64,000 nt of DNA, taken from assembly GCA_008933995.1 (NCBI GenBank), contig WARS01002740.1, positions 210,112-274,111 on the forward strand, in the 5' to 3' direction. The notes under the pieces were generated by a model. That model saw only the letters and a list, made by a program, of their open reading frames with translations, was not told the DNA's origin and did no database searches. The stretch is from Datnioides undecimradiatus (taxonomy: Eukaryota; Chordata; Actinopteri; Lobotiformes; Datnioididae). The number at the start of each line of letters is the position of its first letter. Position 1 is the first letter of the stretch. Of the stretch, positions 12,691 to 25,300 are shown piece by piece. Both the position numbers and the translations under genes were made by a program.

Positions 12691-12965
12691 GGGGTGGCTG
12701 TGGCTCAGAGGTAAAGCAGTCATCTACCTATCAGAGGATCAATGGTTCCATCCCCAGCTCCTCTGGGCTACACATCGAAGTGTCTTTGAGCAAGAAGAAG
12801 AGCATGAACCCCAAATTGCTCCCGTTGCTGTGGCATCAGTGTGCACATGAGTGTGTTAGTTTCCATTCTGGTGTGGTGTGAATAGGTGAGTGCAGACATG
12901 TAGTGTGAAAGCACTCTGAGTGGTCCTGTGACTAAAAAAGCACTTTATAAGTACAGTCAATTTAC
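12690..12965 (+). mobile_element. tRNA-derived SINE
   Basis: The head contains an RNA polymerase III A box (TGGCTCAGAGG at about 12701) and a B-box-like GGTTCCATCCC about 40 bases later, as in a tRNA gene. The body follows with a tail reading AAAGCACTCTGAGTGGTCCT and ending CACTTTATAAGTACAGTCAA. This is a widespread fish SINE layout. It lies directly against the Tc1 remnant. It is not a functional tRNA: the cloverleaf is not closed and the body extends well past it. Confidence 0.75.
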
Positions 12966-15900
12966 TCTTTACAGTCTCTAACACCAATTACATTTTTAGT
13001 CATTTAGTCATGTAGCAGGATGTCATGTGTGATGTGCTGAAAGAAAAAAAAAATACTTTTCATCAGAGCACAGTTTAAGAGTACTGATATTAAAAAATAG
13101 CATCTTAGAATGTTTGACATTCCCAGTGAGAGGAAAGATGGGAAGACAAATTACAGTCCTGTAGTTTATATATACGCACTAGTTTTATCATTGTACAATC
13201 ACAAGAAGCAACAACAGCAGATCACTGTAACATTTTATCACCAATGTTCACTGTCATATGCTGACAGTTTTATTTGGAACATGTTTCCATGACATATTCA
13301 ACAATCTCACCACAGACTCCAACTAATGCTCTTGCATGTAACCATCTCCCTCCCTCACTTTGTGTTTTCCAGTCAGAGAGTATATTGCTGTAATAATAAC
13401 AACTGATAGCGAAGGATAATGTGTGTTGTGACCACTCCTTGGCTATGACCCTCGCTATCTCAAGCTCCTGCCAGGAAGTTTTACCATTGGGTTTTATAAC
13501 CATTACTGCCAACAGTAAACACTGCAGCTGACTTTATGAGCATCTGATTTATATTAGCTTGAAGCTGTCACAATGCTCCATGTGATGGGCTTAGGTCTGA
13601 CCTTGACAAGACTCAATTACCAAGTAAGCAAAGGTGACCCCAGATGAGGAAAAGCCACTGGTTGACTATCATTTCATTTGTAGTAGTCTGATCAATTAAA
13701 TATTTGTTAGGGGTAATGCCAGTAAAGAACAATGTAAACTAAAAGGTTAAGCACCAAGAGCTTTCTGAATATTCACCTACTTCATATATAAACTCTGTGT
13801 GGTGACAATTTCTCTAACCAAGACTTGCAGAAGAGATGATATCTTTTCATTTCCCCCCTTATTTTAGGGAATCATGTGTGAAACAATTAAAATAGGGACA
13901 CTGTCATGATGCACAGCCTTAAGTGTGAGATCTGCTCCTTTTTAGTTATACTTGCATTTTCCAAAAGGTATCATTGGGTGTAATTACATATTTTTACTAT
14001 TCTACACCACAAAAGTTATTCATGGCTTTCCTGTGCATTCAAAACACCATGTTGGATGCACCTGTATTAAATCAGTCCTTCACCTCCAGAATCTTTAGAA
14101 ACAAGTTTACAAACAATCAAACTTGAATAAATAGGAAGGATCATGTATTTTAGTGTAAAACGTTCTATTTAGGTTTCACAAGTTTTTTGTTTGTCTCCTT
14201 TTGACAACAATACATAATTTTTCCCCAGTAAACCAGACAATTTAACCCAGAGGAACTGAAAAGGAAGGTTTTAACAAGGCATTCAAACTTAGAGGTGAGA
14301 ATTAATAAAGTTTAGGTAGAGACACTTTTAAAAATAATCTGCCCAGACAAAGTCTTAATTTTGGCTTCTGACTGTGAGATAAACAGATTTTTTTAAATAG
14401 AAATTAAAAGGCTCAAACAAACCTTTGGCCATTCCACATAATTTATATAGGTATTCAACCAAAATTCTCCTTTCCTTTATATTCATCCATGTTTACTTGT
14501 TTCTGAGTGAGAAACTTCTTCTGAAAGATTTTGGAGGAAAATGACTTTTACACTGTGCAAAACAACACTAACACCTCCTAACATCTGGAGTGTGCAAATA
14601 TGCACTAATTTTGGTGCTAATACTCTGTTTTCCTTCATTTTTATCCAAGTTGACAAATTCTAAGTGAGAAACCTCTTTCTCAAGGATTCTGAATAATATT
14701 ATAAATATATTATTAAAAAATATTATCTCACTGTGGGAAGGCCAAATTTAATGTGTTCATCTTAATTATCATTTAAGTTTACATGTTCAAAGTTTGCTTC
14801 GAATGACTTCTTGAGGAGAAGTGCTTGGTTTTCTAACTTGGAAACATTTGCATACATTGTGCGAGAAACTAATATGTAGTGGGATTGGGACGGCCATGCA
14901 ACTCCCTAGAGCTCAATTTCCCCATCCGAACCTGCTACAGGTGAGCATGAGCAATGGCTATCATGGTTATCCAGTTTATCCTATTACCCTAAGCCCTAAC
15001 CATAATATCTGATAGAGGAGAGTGTCCCAAACCCATACATGCATGACATGAATCACTAATGAAAATGATTACAAATTAAAACTGTAATGATGGGCCACTT
15101 AAACTCCATCCCCATCTGGGGTTGCTACAACTGGCGCCTCGCAAATGTACTTGGAATTTTCACTGGCGCTCACAAATAATATTTTTGCTATGTCAGTGTC
15201 AGTCTGAAAACTTAAATCAAATGAATGTCATAGAAGACCCATATCAAATATATGACATTTTGAAACAATTTAACAGTTTACAAGCAAGTCAGAGCAGCTT
15301 ATTGTTTCATCTCATATAATACATTGACAGCTTGACAGGAGAAGTATATTAAAGTCTAAATCATGACAATTGAGATCCCATAACCAGGATGTGGACAGTC
15401 TGAAAAAACAGAACAGATCACATCCTGCCTAGAAATATAGAAAGGCAGTTATTGTTAGCTCTTTACTGTTATCACTCACACTCATGTGCATGCACACACA
15501 GACACAAACAGAGACTCACACAAAAAACACATTCCCACATATGTGGACAAAAAACAGATAGAATGGGGATTTTAAATATAACATCAGCTGTTTTGGGGAC
15601 AGGAATAGTAATCCCTACAGCAGCAAGTCACTACTCACTCAAACATGTCTCACTAAAACCACCTGAAATGTCAAAAATGTAAAATAAGTGATATTGCTGA
15701 CATTGCAATACTGGCTGAAGAATGAAAGGATGAAAAAAACATGACCTAGTGTCAGTCCTTGGTTTGATGTTGTGATGCCTGTAGTCACTGCTAGAGTAGG
15801 GAAAAGGACTGCTTTGTCAGCTAGCAATAAATTTATTAACTGTTATGTCTAATCTCTATCTCACTATCACACATCTGCCGCTTTTGCTGCTTGCAGGTCC

Positions 15901-17109
15901 TAATGATAATAGGCCCAGTCACCAGTGAAGTTTAGAATAAGCTGTCAAATATCAAGAATGGAAGCTAAACCTTAAGACTATACAGAGACAGGTCTTTCCA
16001 CCATTATTGTTGTGGTTCTTGATAATAGATGAATTTTGCAGGAAAGAGCATATTGTTGTTATGTGAGATTCTTGACCAACATGACATACAACTTCCTGCA
16101 TGAGGAGGAAAAGCAGGAGAAGCACAATTACATTGTAATCCTTGGTGTCTGCCACCATCTGGTGGCTGCATTTAGACATGGTACACACATACATTAGACC
16201 TCAAAACTATTAACTACTATATCTTTAGATTGTTTACATGTTCAAATAATTTTAGGGTCACTGCTTCAGATTGTTGTAAAATCACAGAGACACAAATATA
16301 TTTTAGTGAACTAGACATGATCGCAATTAATTCTGTTGGAGGAGTTAAAATACATTGCCTGGAAATGGAACATACACACTACAAACAAATTAAAATGGCT
16401 ACACATCCTGTTGTGTTAAGTGGATGCTACAAGAGGCTTTTTTGTTTGCCTGAATATGATAAGACTCAATTTTCACCATGACTAAATGTGTGCCAAGTTT
16501 AGTGAGTCTTTATGCCATGTAACCCCTCAAAGACGCCTTAAGATTTTGGTAATAATAATAATAATTTTTTACTCAGTGTCTTTCTATGTAGCCTAAATTA
16601 GGGTAGTATCATACTGAGCAGTGTCCATGAAGATTTTTTTCTACACCTTAACTGCTGCATGTGACATGGATCAACAACAAGAAAAGTAAAAATAATAAAG
16701 TGACACCAGAACAGCAGACCAAGTCCAGAACATGACCTTTAATGTGGTAGTGAAACGTAATATATTGATGTAGACCAAAACTATCCTGGCAAGATGTGAA
16801 GTCCTTTGTTGTTGATATTGTCCATGTGTAAATTAAAAGTGTAATTAAGTCTTTTGGCAATATTATATTAGAGGAGAGTGAGCAAAGACGGGTGGTCAGA
16901 GCAGCAAACTCATTTATAAAGTCATTGTGGGGTTTAGGTAGACGATAGACTGTGGATGTGAACAGGCAAAGAGACAGGTGACTTTTTCCACTTCTCGCAT
17001 TTCTTTGTAATGGAGTATTGCTATTGATGGACTGAATACAGAGAACGACACAGTCCAGTAAGCACAGAGCAGCAGCGTTTGCGTAACCAAACCTTTCTGC
17101 AACATATAA
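12966..17109. other. 4.1-kb gene-free intergenic region
   Basis: No reading frame with recognisable similarity, no splice-site-bounded exon pair and no known repeat protein were found on either strand. The A+T content is high. Short simple repeats include CA-rich sequence near 15470-15530 and (AAT)n near 16549-16565. Confidence 0.5.
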
Positions 17110-17757
17110 GTGAAAAGATTTAGAGTAGTCAGGGTTACCTTAGTGCTGGGGCTTTACGCAAATCCCCTTTTAGTGTTTGAAATGCATTTTCATCCGTCCA
17201 TTGCAATTCTGTGGTAGTGTTTGCTTGTCCTGCTGATCTTATCAATGCACCCAGCAGCGCAGTTTTTTGTAGCATAATCAACATTCCATGACTGGATGGC
17301 TGTCTCCAGCCATTCCCAGAAAGGAAAGCAGTTGTCCCACAGTTTGAGGATGTGGGGCCTTTGTTATTGCTTCCACCTGAGAAGGTGCAATGTGTCTCTT
17401 TCTTCTGCTAAACTGCCTGTCCAGACATTCCACTTTCTGTTGGAAAAACTTTTCTTTACTAACCTTATGTCCACTGGTAGCTAAAGCAGTGAGCACAGCC
17501 ACAGAGTGTTTTTCACGCTGTTCTTTTCTGGGGCTGCAGATCATCTACATATTGAATCACAGTGCTTGCTACATCTAGGCGCTGCAGATCTTGAGCCAAA
17601 ATGCAGATTATGTACCAACCTGTAATCTTTTGAATGAGGTTTTTTTTAAATCGGAGTGTTACAGCAGCTCTGGGTCTTTACCAGTATGCCTGCCTCTAGC
17701 AACCCTTCAATAGAAGGTGTAATTCCTTCGATGGCGTGTTGCTTCAGTGGATATTGC
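17110..17757 (-). pseudogene. Endogenous retrovirus pol (RT) fragment
   Basis: On the minus strand, 17757-17640 reads as the start of a retroviral reverse transcriptase (QYPLKQHAIEGITPSIEGLL). After a deletion, 17600-17530 carries the catalytic box VIQYVDDL, with YVDD at 17540-17551. A frameshift follows, then the thumb/connection part with SQVEAITKAPHPQTVGQLL (about 17390-17330) and LQWTDENAFQTLKGDLRKAP (about 17205-17150). Further downstream the frame is badly broken. Gag, integrase and LTRs are not seen. The fragment is cut at 17757 by the L2 LINE on the opposite strand. It resembles fish gamma/epsilon-like ERV pol, but the class is not settled. Confidence 0.8.
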
Positions 17758-20340
17758 GCTGATCAACACGCAGATGGAGTTCCACGAGTGCAGCTTATTG
17801 AGTTTTACAGAGACATGGCTGCACTCGCAGGGGCAGACAGAGACGTGACTGATAGCCATTAGAAGAGGGGAGGCGGGATTGCGTTATATGTGAGTCCGGG
17901 TCATGTCAAGGAATGTCTCTGTAGCCCTAACGTTGAACTGCTGGCTGTTGGGTTGCGTCTGTATTATTTGCCAAGGGAGTTTATGTCCGCCATAGTTGTC
18001 ACCGTTTACATCCCCCTATCAGCTGATGCCAAGGCGGCTGCTGATGTCATTAACACCACCGTCTCTCGTCTGCAGATGCAGCAGCCAAACGCCTTCATGG
18101 TGATAACTGGGGACTTTAAAACTCTGGACCTGCTGTATGCAAACGCACAGGATGCATACAATGCCACTGCCCTTCCCCCCCTTGGCAGGTCAGATCACAA
18201 CCTTGTTCTGCTCGCAACAAAGTATGTCCCTCTTGTCCAGCGGCAGCCTGTGTCCACAATGACAGTAAGGAGGTGAACACAGGAGGCTGAGGAGGCCCTG
18301 CAGGACTGCTTTGAGTGCACGGACTTGGACGCTCTCTGCCAGCCCCATGGGAAGGACATCAGCAGCATGATGGACTGCATCACAGAATACATTAAATTCT
18401 GTGAGGATACCGTCATGCCCCCTCGGACCGTTCGCTGTTTCCCCAACAACAAGCCATGGATCAACATGAGGGAGGTCAGGAATGAACGCGATCACAGGAT
18501 GTGGGGGGAGAAGCAGGCTGTCTGAGGGCAGCATGGAGAGAGCGAACGAGCTTAACATCTACTTCAACAGGTTTAGCTCTCAGACTTCTCCTGTCTCTTC
18601 TACTCTTCCCATGGCCTCCCACACATCCCCATTGCATCAAATGCTCCCACATCTCTCCCCTCTCCCCCCTGCAGTCCACAGGACCAGACAATGGGACTAC
18701 AGCCCATCACACCTCCCCCCACGGACACTTCCACCCTGCCCCCCTGCCTGACTGTGACGACCGGCCAGGTGAGGAGCCAACTGGAGAGACTAAACCAACG
18801 CAAGGCTGCAGGCCCTGATGGTATCAGCCCCAGGATACTGAAGACCTGTGCCAGCCAGCTGTCTGCTGTTCTCCAGTATCTCTTCAACCTGAGCCTCAGC
18901 GTGGAGAGAGTGCTGCTTCTCTGGAAGACCTCCTGCCTTGGTCCTGTCCCCATGAAATCATCTCCATCTGGCCTCAGTAATTACCGTCCAGTTGCCCTCC
19001 CATGTGATGAAGGTGCTAGAGAGGTTGGTGTTGGCCCGCAGGTGGCCGCAGGTGAGATCATCTCTAGACCCGTTGCAGTTTGCCCACCAGCTGAGTCTGG
19101 GCGTGAACAAAACTGTCATCTATCTGCTGAAGCGAGCTCACTCACACCTGGATGGTGGTGGTGGCTCGGTGAGAATCACATTCTTTGATTCCTCCAGTGT
19201 CTTCAACACCATCCAGCCTCTGTTACTGGGTGAGAAGTTGCGGCTGATGAGTCTCGGCTCCTCGATAGTCTCCTGGATCACTGACTACCTGACTGACAGG
19301 CCACAGTTTCTCAGGGCACTGTGCGTTCTCCTTTCCTGTTCACCTTATACACCACTGACCTTCAGTACAACTCAGAGTTATGTCACTTACAGAAGTTTTT
19401 TGATGACTCTGCAGTTGTTGAGTGTATAAGTGGTGGACGAGAGGAGGAGTACAGAGGGCTGGTGGACAGATTTGTGGAGTGGGCTGAAAGAAATCACCTG
19501 CTGCTTAACGTGAACAAAACCAAAGAGATGATGATTGATTTCAGGAGGAAAGGAACAGCCGTGCGGCCCCTCTCCATCCGGGGTAGGGATGTAGAACAGG
19601 TGGAGGAGTACAAGTAGCTGGGAGTCAACATCGACAACAGACTGAGCTGGAAGTCCAACAGCACAGCTGTATACAAGAAGGGGTGCAGCAGACTCTATTT
19701 CCTGAGGAAGCTGAGGTCCTTCAACGTGTGCAGCAAGATGCTGAGATCTTCTATCGGTCTTTTGTGGCCAGCACACTTTTCTCCTCTGTGGTCTGCTGGG
19801 GGAGCAGCATCAAAGCCAGTGACACCAGCAGACTGAATAAACTGATCAGGAAGGCTGGCTCCATCATTGGCTGCAGGAAAGAGACTTTTGAAGCAGTGGT
19901 GGAGAGGAGGACACTGAACAAACTGTTATCAATTATGGATAACCCCGACCACCCTCTCCACCCTGTACTGGACAGACAACGAAGCGCTTCTCCAAAAGGC
20001 TCAGGCAGCTTCGATGTCTCAAGGACCGCTACAGGAAGTCTTTCCTGCCACAGGCGATCAGACTTTACAACTCCTCATCTGCGTGTGTCAGATGACAAAC
20101 TGTAAGAATAGCAGACATTTGCACACTTCTGGCACATGTCACTGGAAACTTTAGTAGATTTATTCTTTACTTTGTACTTTTTTGTATATATTTCCTTATA
20201 TATATGTTTATCTCTTTTTATCTTTGTAAATATTTTTTGTATATTGTCTATTGTAATGCTGGGTGCTTGTTAATTAATTGCTGCTGCAACATTGAAATTT
20301 CCCAGTTTAATGAATAAAGTTTATCTATCTATCTATTCAT
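17758..20340 (+). mobile_element. L2/Maui-like LINE, longest copy (EN and RT)
   Basis: The 5' part (17770-18270) encodes an APE-type endonuclease, with NVELLAVGLRLYYLPREFMS near 17930-17985, a TGDF motif near 18104 and the catalytic-loop phrase GRSDHNLVL near 18184. The RT follows: RKAAGPDGISPRILK near 18800, an RT box reading FFDSSSVFNTIQ near 19180, and the FFDDSAV catalytic box at about 19396-19415. C-terminal blocks include WGSSIKASDTSRLNKLIRKA near 19800. At least four frameshifts and one in-frame stop (19615) disable it. The 3' tail ends in (ATCT)n at 20317-20338. It interrupts the ERV fragment. Confidence 0.9.
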
Positions 20341-20344
20341 TATC

Positions 20345-20480
20345 TATGCAGAGTTCTGAGTGGGCAGGGCAGCTATGATAAAGAGGTGCTGTGCTGATTG
20401 GCTACCTGAATTACGTATGAAGGGGGAGGATGCAGAGCTGTGTAGGACCGGTATCCAACATGGCTAGTGCTACTGACACT
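20345..20480 (+). repeat. Fragment of the TTAA-flanked repeat family (promoter part)
   Basis: This stretch (GAGTTCTGAGTGGGC onward; CTGATTGGCTACCTGAATTA near 20394) is homologous to the reverse complement of 27480-27625 and to 47840-47918. It ends in a context CCAACATGGCTAG at about 20457, the same place where the 27-kb copy starts a reading frame. Here the frame closes after nine codons. It lies directly upstream of the SAMD3-like exons. Confidence 0.7.
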
Positions 20481-20712
20481 AACTGGTAATTGCAGGGTCA
20501 TGTTAATACAATGAGTACTTTATTCTATTGTCTTGCCTAATTGGGTGAATATTGCAAAAAAAAAAAAGTTTTGTTTACAGCTCTTAACTAATTTTAAGGT
20601 TGAATATTAATATTGAATAGGTAATACAGGCCCACACTGATAATGGTATTGTATGTTTGTAGTTATATTGCCTGCAAGATTCAATTTTTCGTTATTCACT
20701 TATTAACTCTAG

Positions 20713-21683
20713 GATCCAAGTACCTCTGTGGTGAAGAAGAGAGAAATGACTCTGAGATGCCTCATTGAATACATGGGAAAGAGTGGGCAAGAGCTCATCT
20801 CTGACTACTATGTAAGTATTGTTTGAAAAGCAGTAAAAAGCTACACTGTTGCTGCAAATACAGTGTAAAATAATGCATTAATATATTTATTTGACCATTC
20901 AACACATTTTGAAATCCTCCTGTTTATTTCTAAGGAGACGGCTGCACATTGTAGAGTTCTGAAACTTTTAAACTTGATGCAGCTGATTTAAACGTTATAC
21001 TGAAGAACTGCATTTGGTCTGACACTGCCCCATGAAGTCGCTTTAGTCTATGGCCAAATCAAAGTGAAGTGATTTTTATTGATTGGATATTATCTCTGGT
21101 AATAAAAGACTGAAGAATTTTCTAATCAGTTTTCTATTAGCTGTAATACTAGCTGTGTAAAATGGACTAAAAACATCATAAACATACGTCATCATTATCA
21201 TAAAAACGTCAAAAGTGGTAAAATAATGGTTTAAATGAATTATACCGCATTGCATATGTAGGTTAATGTCATACCGATTAAAATATACAACTTTTAATGT
21301 GTGATTTTATTGAAGGCTTTTGAAGATTGTTCTCTGTTGCCACTTATTGTTCTGTTTATATGTCATACAGCGAAAAACAGAGAGCAGTGTCCATGAGGAC
21401 TTGAAAATGCACAGTATGCAGATATATGTTTGCCATGAGCCAGATGCAGTGGGAATCATCATTGAGGGAATCCCAGTTCTTACTGATCTTGGCAATCTGG
21501 CCAGGGCATGTTTTTGGGGTTTCTGGACTGCTTCTGGGGATGACATATGCTCTGAACCTGCAGTATCCACCCCAACTCTGCAAAACGTTTGAGGTGTTCC
21601 AAAGACTGTTTGTGGGATTCGACACACTGCGCCCAAAGCCTTCCTCCAGATTCATGACACTCAAAAACAAACTTCTGAGCTAG
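20713..21683 (+). pseudogene. C-terminal exons of a multicopy SAMD3-like fish gene family
   Basis: Two exon-like blocks are bounded by good splice signals. The first (20713-20811, 33 codons) follows an AG at 20712 and ends before GTAAGTATT. It reads SVVKKREMTLRCLIEYMG and then QELISDYY. The second (21371-21683) follows CATACAG and starts in the same phase. It reads DAVGIIIEGIPVLTDLGNLA, then, in another frame after a shift in the T/G run near 21510, LLLGMTYALNLQYPPQLCKT and ends in LKNKLLS and a TAG. This is the usual C-terminus of a family often annotated as sterile-alpha-motif-domain-containing 3-like in fish. The frameshift and missing upstream exons point to a pseudogene. The N-terminal half of a related copy sits at 48121-49379 on the other strand. 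Confidence 0.65.
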
Positions 21684-21839
21684 TTGGTCAAACGCCGACC
21701 TCACACTCATCAACGGCCATTTTGTTGTGTTTTTCAGAGCTTGATGAATGAGTGGGATTGTTCTGAATGTTTAATTGTTAAGGCTGCAAGTCAGAAGTTC
21801 TAGTATATAAACCGTTTTATGGTAAAATATTTTAATCCT

Positions 21840-22405
21840 TACTAAGATGTACTGTACTGTGCACTTAATAAGTTGAAGTTAGCTCTTTCGTGCCAAATGC
21901 TGTGGTCAGGAGTCCGTGTATTTTATTTTAATGTCACATGTTTTAAGAGTATACAGTACAGATTGTACTTTGAAGGTGTTCTTGTAAGGATTTCTATAAG
22001 ATTATGTATTTTTGTTTTTTGTTTTCTTTGCTTCACCACTCTTGCTCGGTGGGCAGTTTAATTGAGAACAACATGGCAGTCAAGCACAGACTTCCTCACT
22101 TCCTCCAGCTGCTGGGCACTTGATGAGCTGAAGTCAGTTCTGTTATGTCAAATGCTGAGGTCAGAGTCCCTTTATTTTAATGTCAAATGTTTTAGGAGAA
22201 TACAGCACAGATTGTACTTTAAAGGTGTTCTTGTATGCATTTGCTAAAATGTTTTAATACATATGAAAAGGAACTGTACTGTGCACTTAAACACAAGTCA
22301 GTTCTGTTATGTAAAATGCTCAGGTCAAGAGTCACTGTATTTTAATGTCAGTGTTAAGAGTATAGAGATTGCACTTTGAAGGCGTTCTATGCAGCACTTT
22401 AAGAT
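21840..22405 (+). repeat. Three diverged tandem copies of a ~130-bp unit
   Basis: Related units occur at about 21845-21995, 22105-22240 and 22265-22400. Each carries a GTGCACTTAA/GGGCACTTGA start, a CAAATGCTG(A/T)GGTCA-type core, TATTTTAATGTCA, and a GATTGTACTTT to GGTGTTCTTGTA end. They follow the stop codon of the SAMD3-like fragment and may be its old 3' UTR. Confidence 0.7.
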
Positions 22406-22879
22406 GAGGTCAGAAGTTTCTATAATTTTTAATGTTAAAAAGTTTACAACATTAAAATTGATTACCTTAAATTTGTTAAATTTATGGAAATGCTAACTAA
22501 TTATTTGAGGTGGATTGCAGAAATAATTTGTCTAAATTAATGAGAATACATGAATTAATTCAAATCAAAAAATTTTATTTTTTATTTTAAATGTTACTTA
22601 TTTTAATTAAGTATGATATGGTCAATATGCTGCTCTTTTTCACAATGGTTAAACTCAAATGTTTTGCTTTTTCTTGTAGACTCTACTTCATTTTTTAGTA
22701 TATAGTACAATACACAATACTAATTTTTACCAACTCAAAATACCAAGAAGTTCACTAAACTTGCAAAAAGTAGTTGGAAAATGTTGCCTTAATTTTTTTG
22801 AGGTGGATCTAAGTAACAGTTTTTACAGTGTATACAAAAACATATAACTGGTCAGTTCAATTAATAAGTAAAAGCCGCT
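22406..22879. other. A+T-rich spacer, nothing recognised
   Basis: Strongly A+T-rich sequence with no gene, known repeat or RNA that I could identify. Confidence 0.45.
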
Positions 22880-24450
22880 CTGCACTTTACCGGGTGCAAT
22901 TAGCCTATCAGTGCAGAGGGCGAGGGGATAAAAGGAGGTGGTGTTCCTCCCTAGCTCTCTTGCTTCCTGGCTCGAAGGCCCTCCCACTTCCTGGCCTTCC
23001 GCTTCCTCCTCTGCTCACCACGCGGGTAGGTGCGCGTCTGTGCGGTTTGCAGGTTGGTTTTTAGCTTTAGCTGTAGCCGCTGTATTAAATGGTTCAATTT
23101 GGTGCTTTTAGTGGTCCATCGTGGTTAGGGGGACGGTGGCGATTTTCTCTGTCGCCATAGGCACTAATGGGACAAGGAACGGATACATTAGTGTTTATGT
23201 TCAATTCCAACCGTAGCCTATTAGCTCAGGTGCTAAACACCTCACCTGTTCGTTTTCTATAGCGGATCCTGAACACATCACCATCACACCACAGATGCTC
23301 CGGTTAGTACGGAGCAGTGCAGAGCCTCCTCGTCTTTCTCCTCACCAGGAGGGACGCCTGCCGATCGGGACCTGTGGTTGGACTTTGAACGCTAAGATAA
23401 GTGCGGGAACACTGCTGCTTCGCGTACCCTCGGTGTGCGGTGGCTGCTTTGCTTGGGACTGCTCTGTCGGCCGGCTACACCGGCTATAGCCGCTGTGCAC
23501 GCTGCTTTCTGCTCATCTCGCCGCTTACTGCTTCACTCGCCGCTTTGCTTGCTATTGTGACTTTCGTTAAGTTACTACTCGAGCCCCGGTCCTCCGGCGT
23601 CCGGCTTTGTCCCTTAGCGGCAGGCCAGCGGCAGTTGCCCAGTCGGGACGGTGTGTGTGTGGATGAGTGGATGTTTGTGAGGACCAAGAGGGTTGGATGA
23701 ATGGTCACACATTAACTAGCTATGCGTGGATGAGAGTGAGCGTGTGTGAGAGGGGGGTTGCATGGGATCAGGCAATTTTATGCTTTTTGAGTATATTGTA
23801 TTCTTCTGAATTAGTTGGTTGGTCTCTTAGTATTTAGCCTTATTCTTAAGCAACTATGTTGATTTGGTAACTCTGGCCAGAGACCTGTTTCTTTATTTCC
23901 TTTGTTTTTGTTTAAGTTGCTAGTAGTGTGTGATTGTATATTTTTAGAGTTTGTATGGGTGTATATAGTGTGGACTAATTGTGGTTTCCCTCTCCCTGTA
24001 GTTGCTGAGAGCCGACGGTGGTGGTGGTTTCCCTTCTTGTGATGTGACCCTGGGATTCGTTGTTTTTTTTTTTGTTGCGCTTCACCTTTCGCTGTGTGCG
24101 TGTGTGTCACGTGTGAGTGGGGTGCTTTATTGTATTTTGTACTCCCTCACTACTGGTGAACCTCAGCCACAGGAGTAGTGGGACTAATTGGTCCCTTGTT
24201 AAAATATTTTATCCATTGTGTGACTAGCAATTAAAATAAACCTGTTAAACCTTTGTTACTTCGAACCACGTCTCCTGCCCTTCCTTGTATTACTTACCTG
24301 CGTGCCTCTCCATTACATTTATATTTATTCAAAAGTCCCTGGGTGAAATTCCCAGGGTGGCGTTGTCGGTTTCTTTATCCTACCAGTTCCATTAGCTTAA
24401 ATTGCCATAACCTTGTATCTTTCCCTCGTATCGCCACAATTGGACAGTCT
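22880..24450 (+). repeat. LTR-like repeat with TATA-type start and poly(A) signal
   Basis: A G+C-rich block starts near a TATA-like GGGATAAAAGG (22925). It runs through CpG-rich, T-rich segments to AATAAACC (24234-24241), then CGAACCACGTCTCCTGCCC. It finishes with a hairpin CCCTGGG-TGAAATT-CCCAGGG (24337-24357) followed by TGGCGTTGTCGG. A second copy of this 3' part, diverged but in the same order, is at 33297-33585. Promoter-like start, poly(A) signal and a possible primer-binding site after the hairpin suggest an LTR plus leader of a retroelement. TG/CA ends were not located and no coding region follows. The alternative is a non-autonomous element of unknown type. Confidence 0.45.
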
Positions 24451-25300
24451 TTGAGTCAACGCTAGCTGCTTCATCCATCTTATGAATATCTCATCGTCAC
24501 TCTCTGATCATCCAGGTAAGGTCTGAGCTGAAACCTAATATTGTCACTTAACAGCCCAGTACTAACTGACCTCAAGAATTTCTTTTGGATAAGTTCAGGA
24601 CTGTACTGCACATCCGATCCTACTTTTTGAAGCAAGCAACAGCCTCTTTTAATTCTATAGCTCTAAACAGGGAGTTTTGAGGAGAATCACAACTGTCTTT
24701 TATGTTAACAAGTGATATAAATCTGTGGAGCTGTCCTCTTTGAAATGTTGCTTTAATATTGTTTTCAAATGGGAAAGGGTGGGGTCATTTTTTTTATTTC
24801 CAGCATTTCATGAATACTGGGAAACCTGGGCTGATTGCCTTGATAACAGCTTTCATGATTTCAGCCTCACTGTCCTCTACTCAGGCCCCTGTCAATCTGG
24901 TACATCAGATTTGTGTATGACAGTCTCTCCTTCTGCCCCCTCTCCTTATGTATTTACTTTTCCGAGTTATGGCAATCAGAGGTTACCAAGATTAATGTTG
25001 AGTTGGTGTGTACATTTACCAAAACAATGCATAACTCCATAGCTTTCTCTGGACCCCTTCAAAATCTGACCAGTGATGGCATGTAAAGCTGAATGTCATC
25101 ATTCAATCACTGGCATTTGAAATGGTGTCAAGAAAGCAATTTGGGCTTTGTAGATAATTGGCATACTTTCTCAGGGAGAGTGGTCTTAATAGGAGAGACT
25201 GCATTTGTCAGTAAACCAAAATCACCACAACCCAGAGTTCAGACCTGGAGGCAGGATCTGTGCTTGGAGCAATTCCATTTCTATACTTATATATGCTACC
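24451..25300. other. Unassigned intergenic sequence
   Basis: A plus-strand open frame at 24725-25042 has no recognisable similarity. It could be decayed LINE sequence preceding the Rex1 fragment, but nothing specific supports that. Confidence 0.35.

Noticed and set aside
12690-12765. A functional tRNA gene
   Set aside because: A and B boxes are present, but the acceptor stem does not close and the sequence continues into a SINE body and tail.
18691-19188. A 165-codon host gene
   Set aside because: It is L2 reverse-transcriptase sequence (AAGPDGISPRILK and neighbours) with frameshifts.
23401-23700. A G+C-rich coding exon
   Set aside because: No recognisable protein, no splice signals of quality, and the surrounding sequence behaves like an LTR-type repeat.
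24725-25042. A 105-codon gene
   Set aside because: No recognised similarity, start context or partner exon; adjacent sequence is LINE debris.
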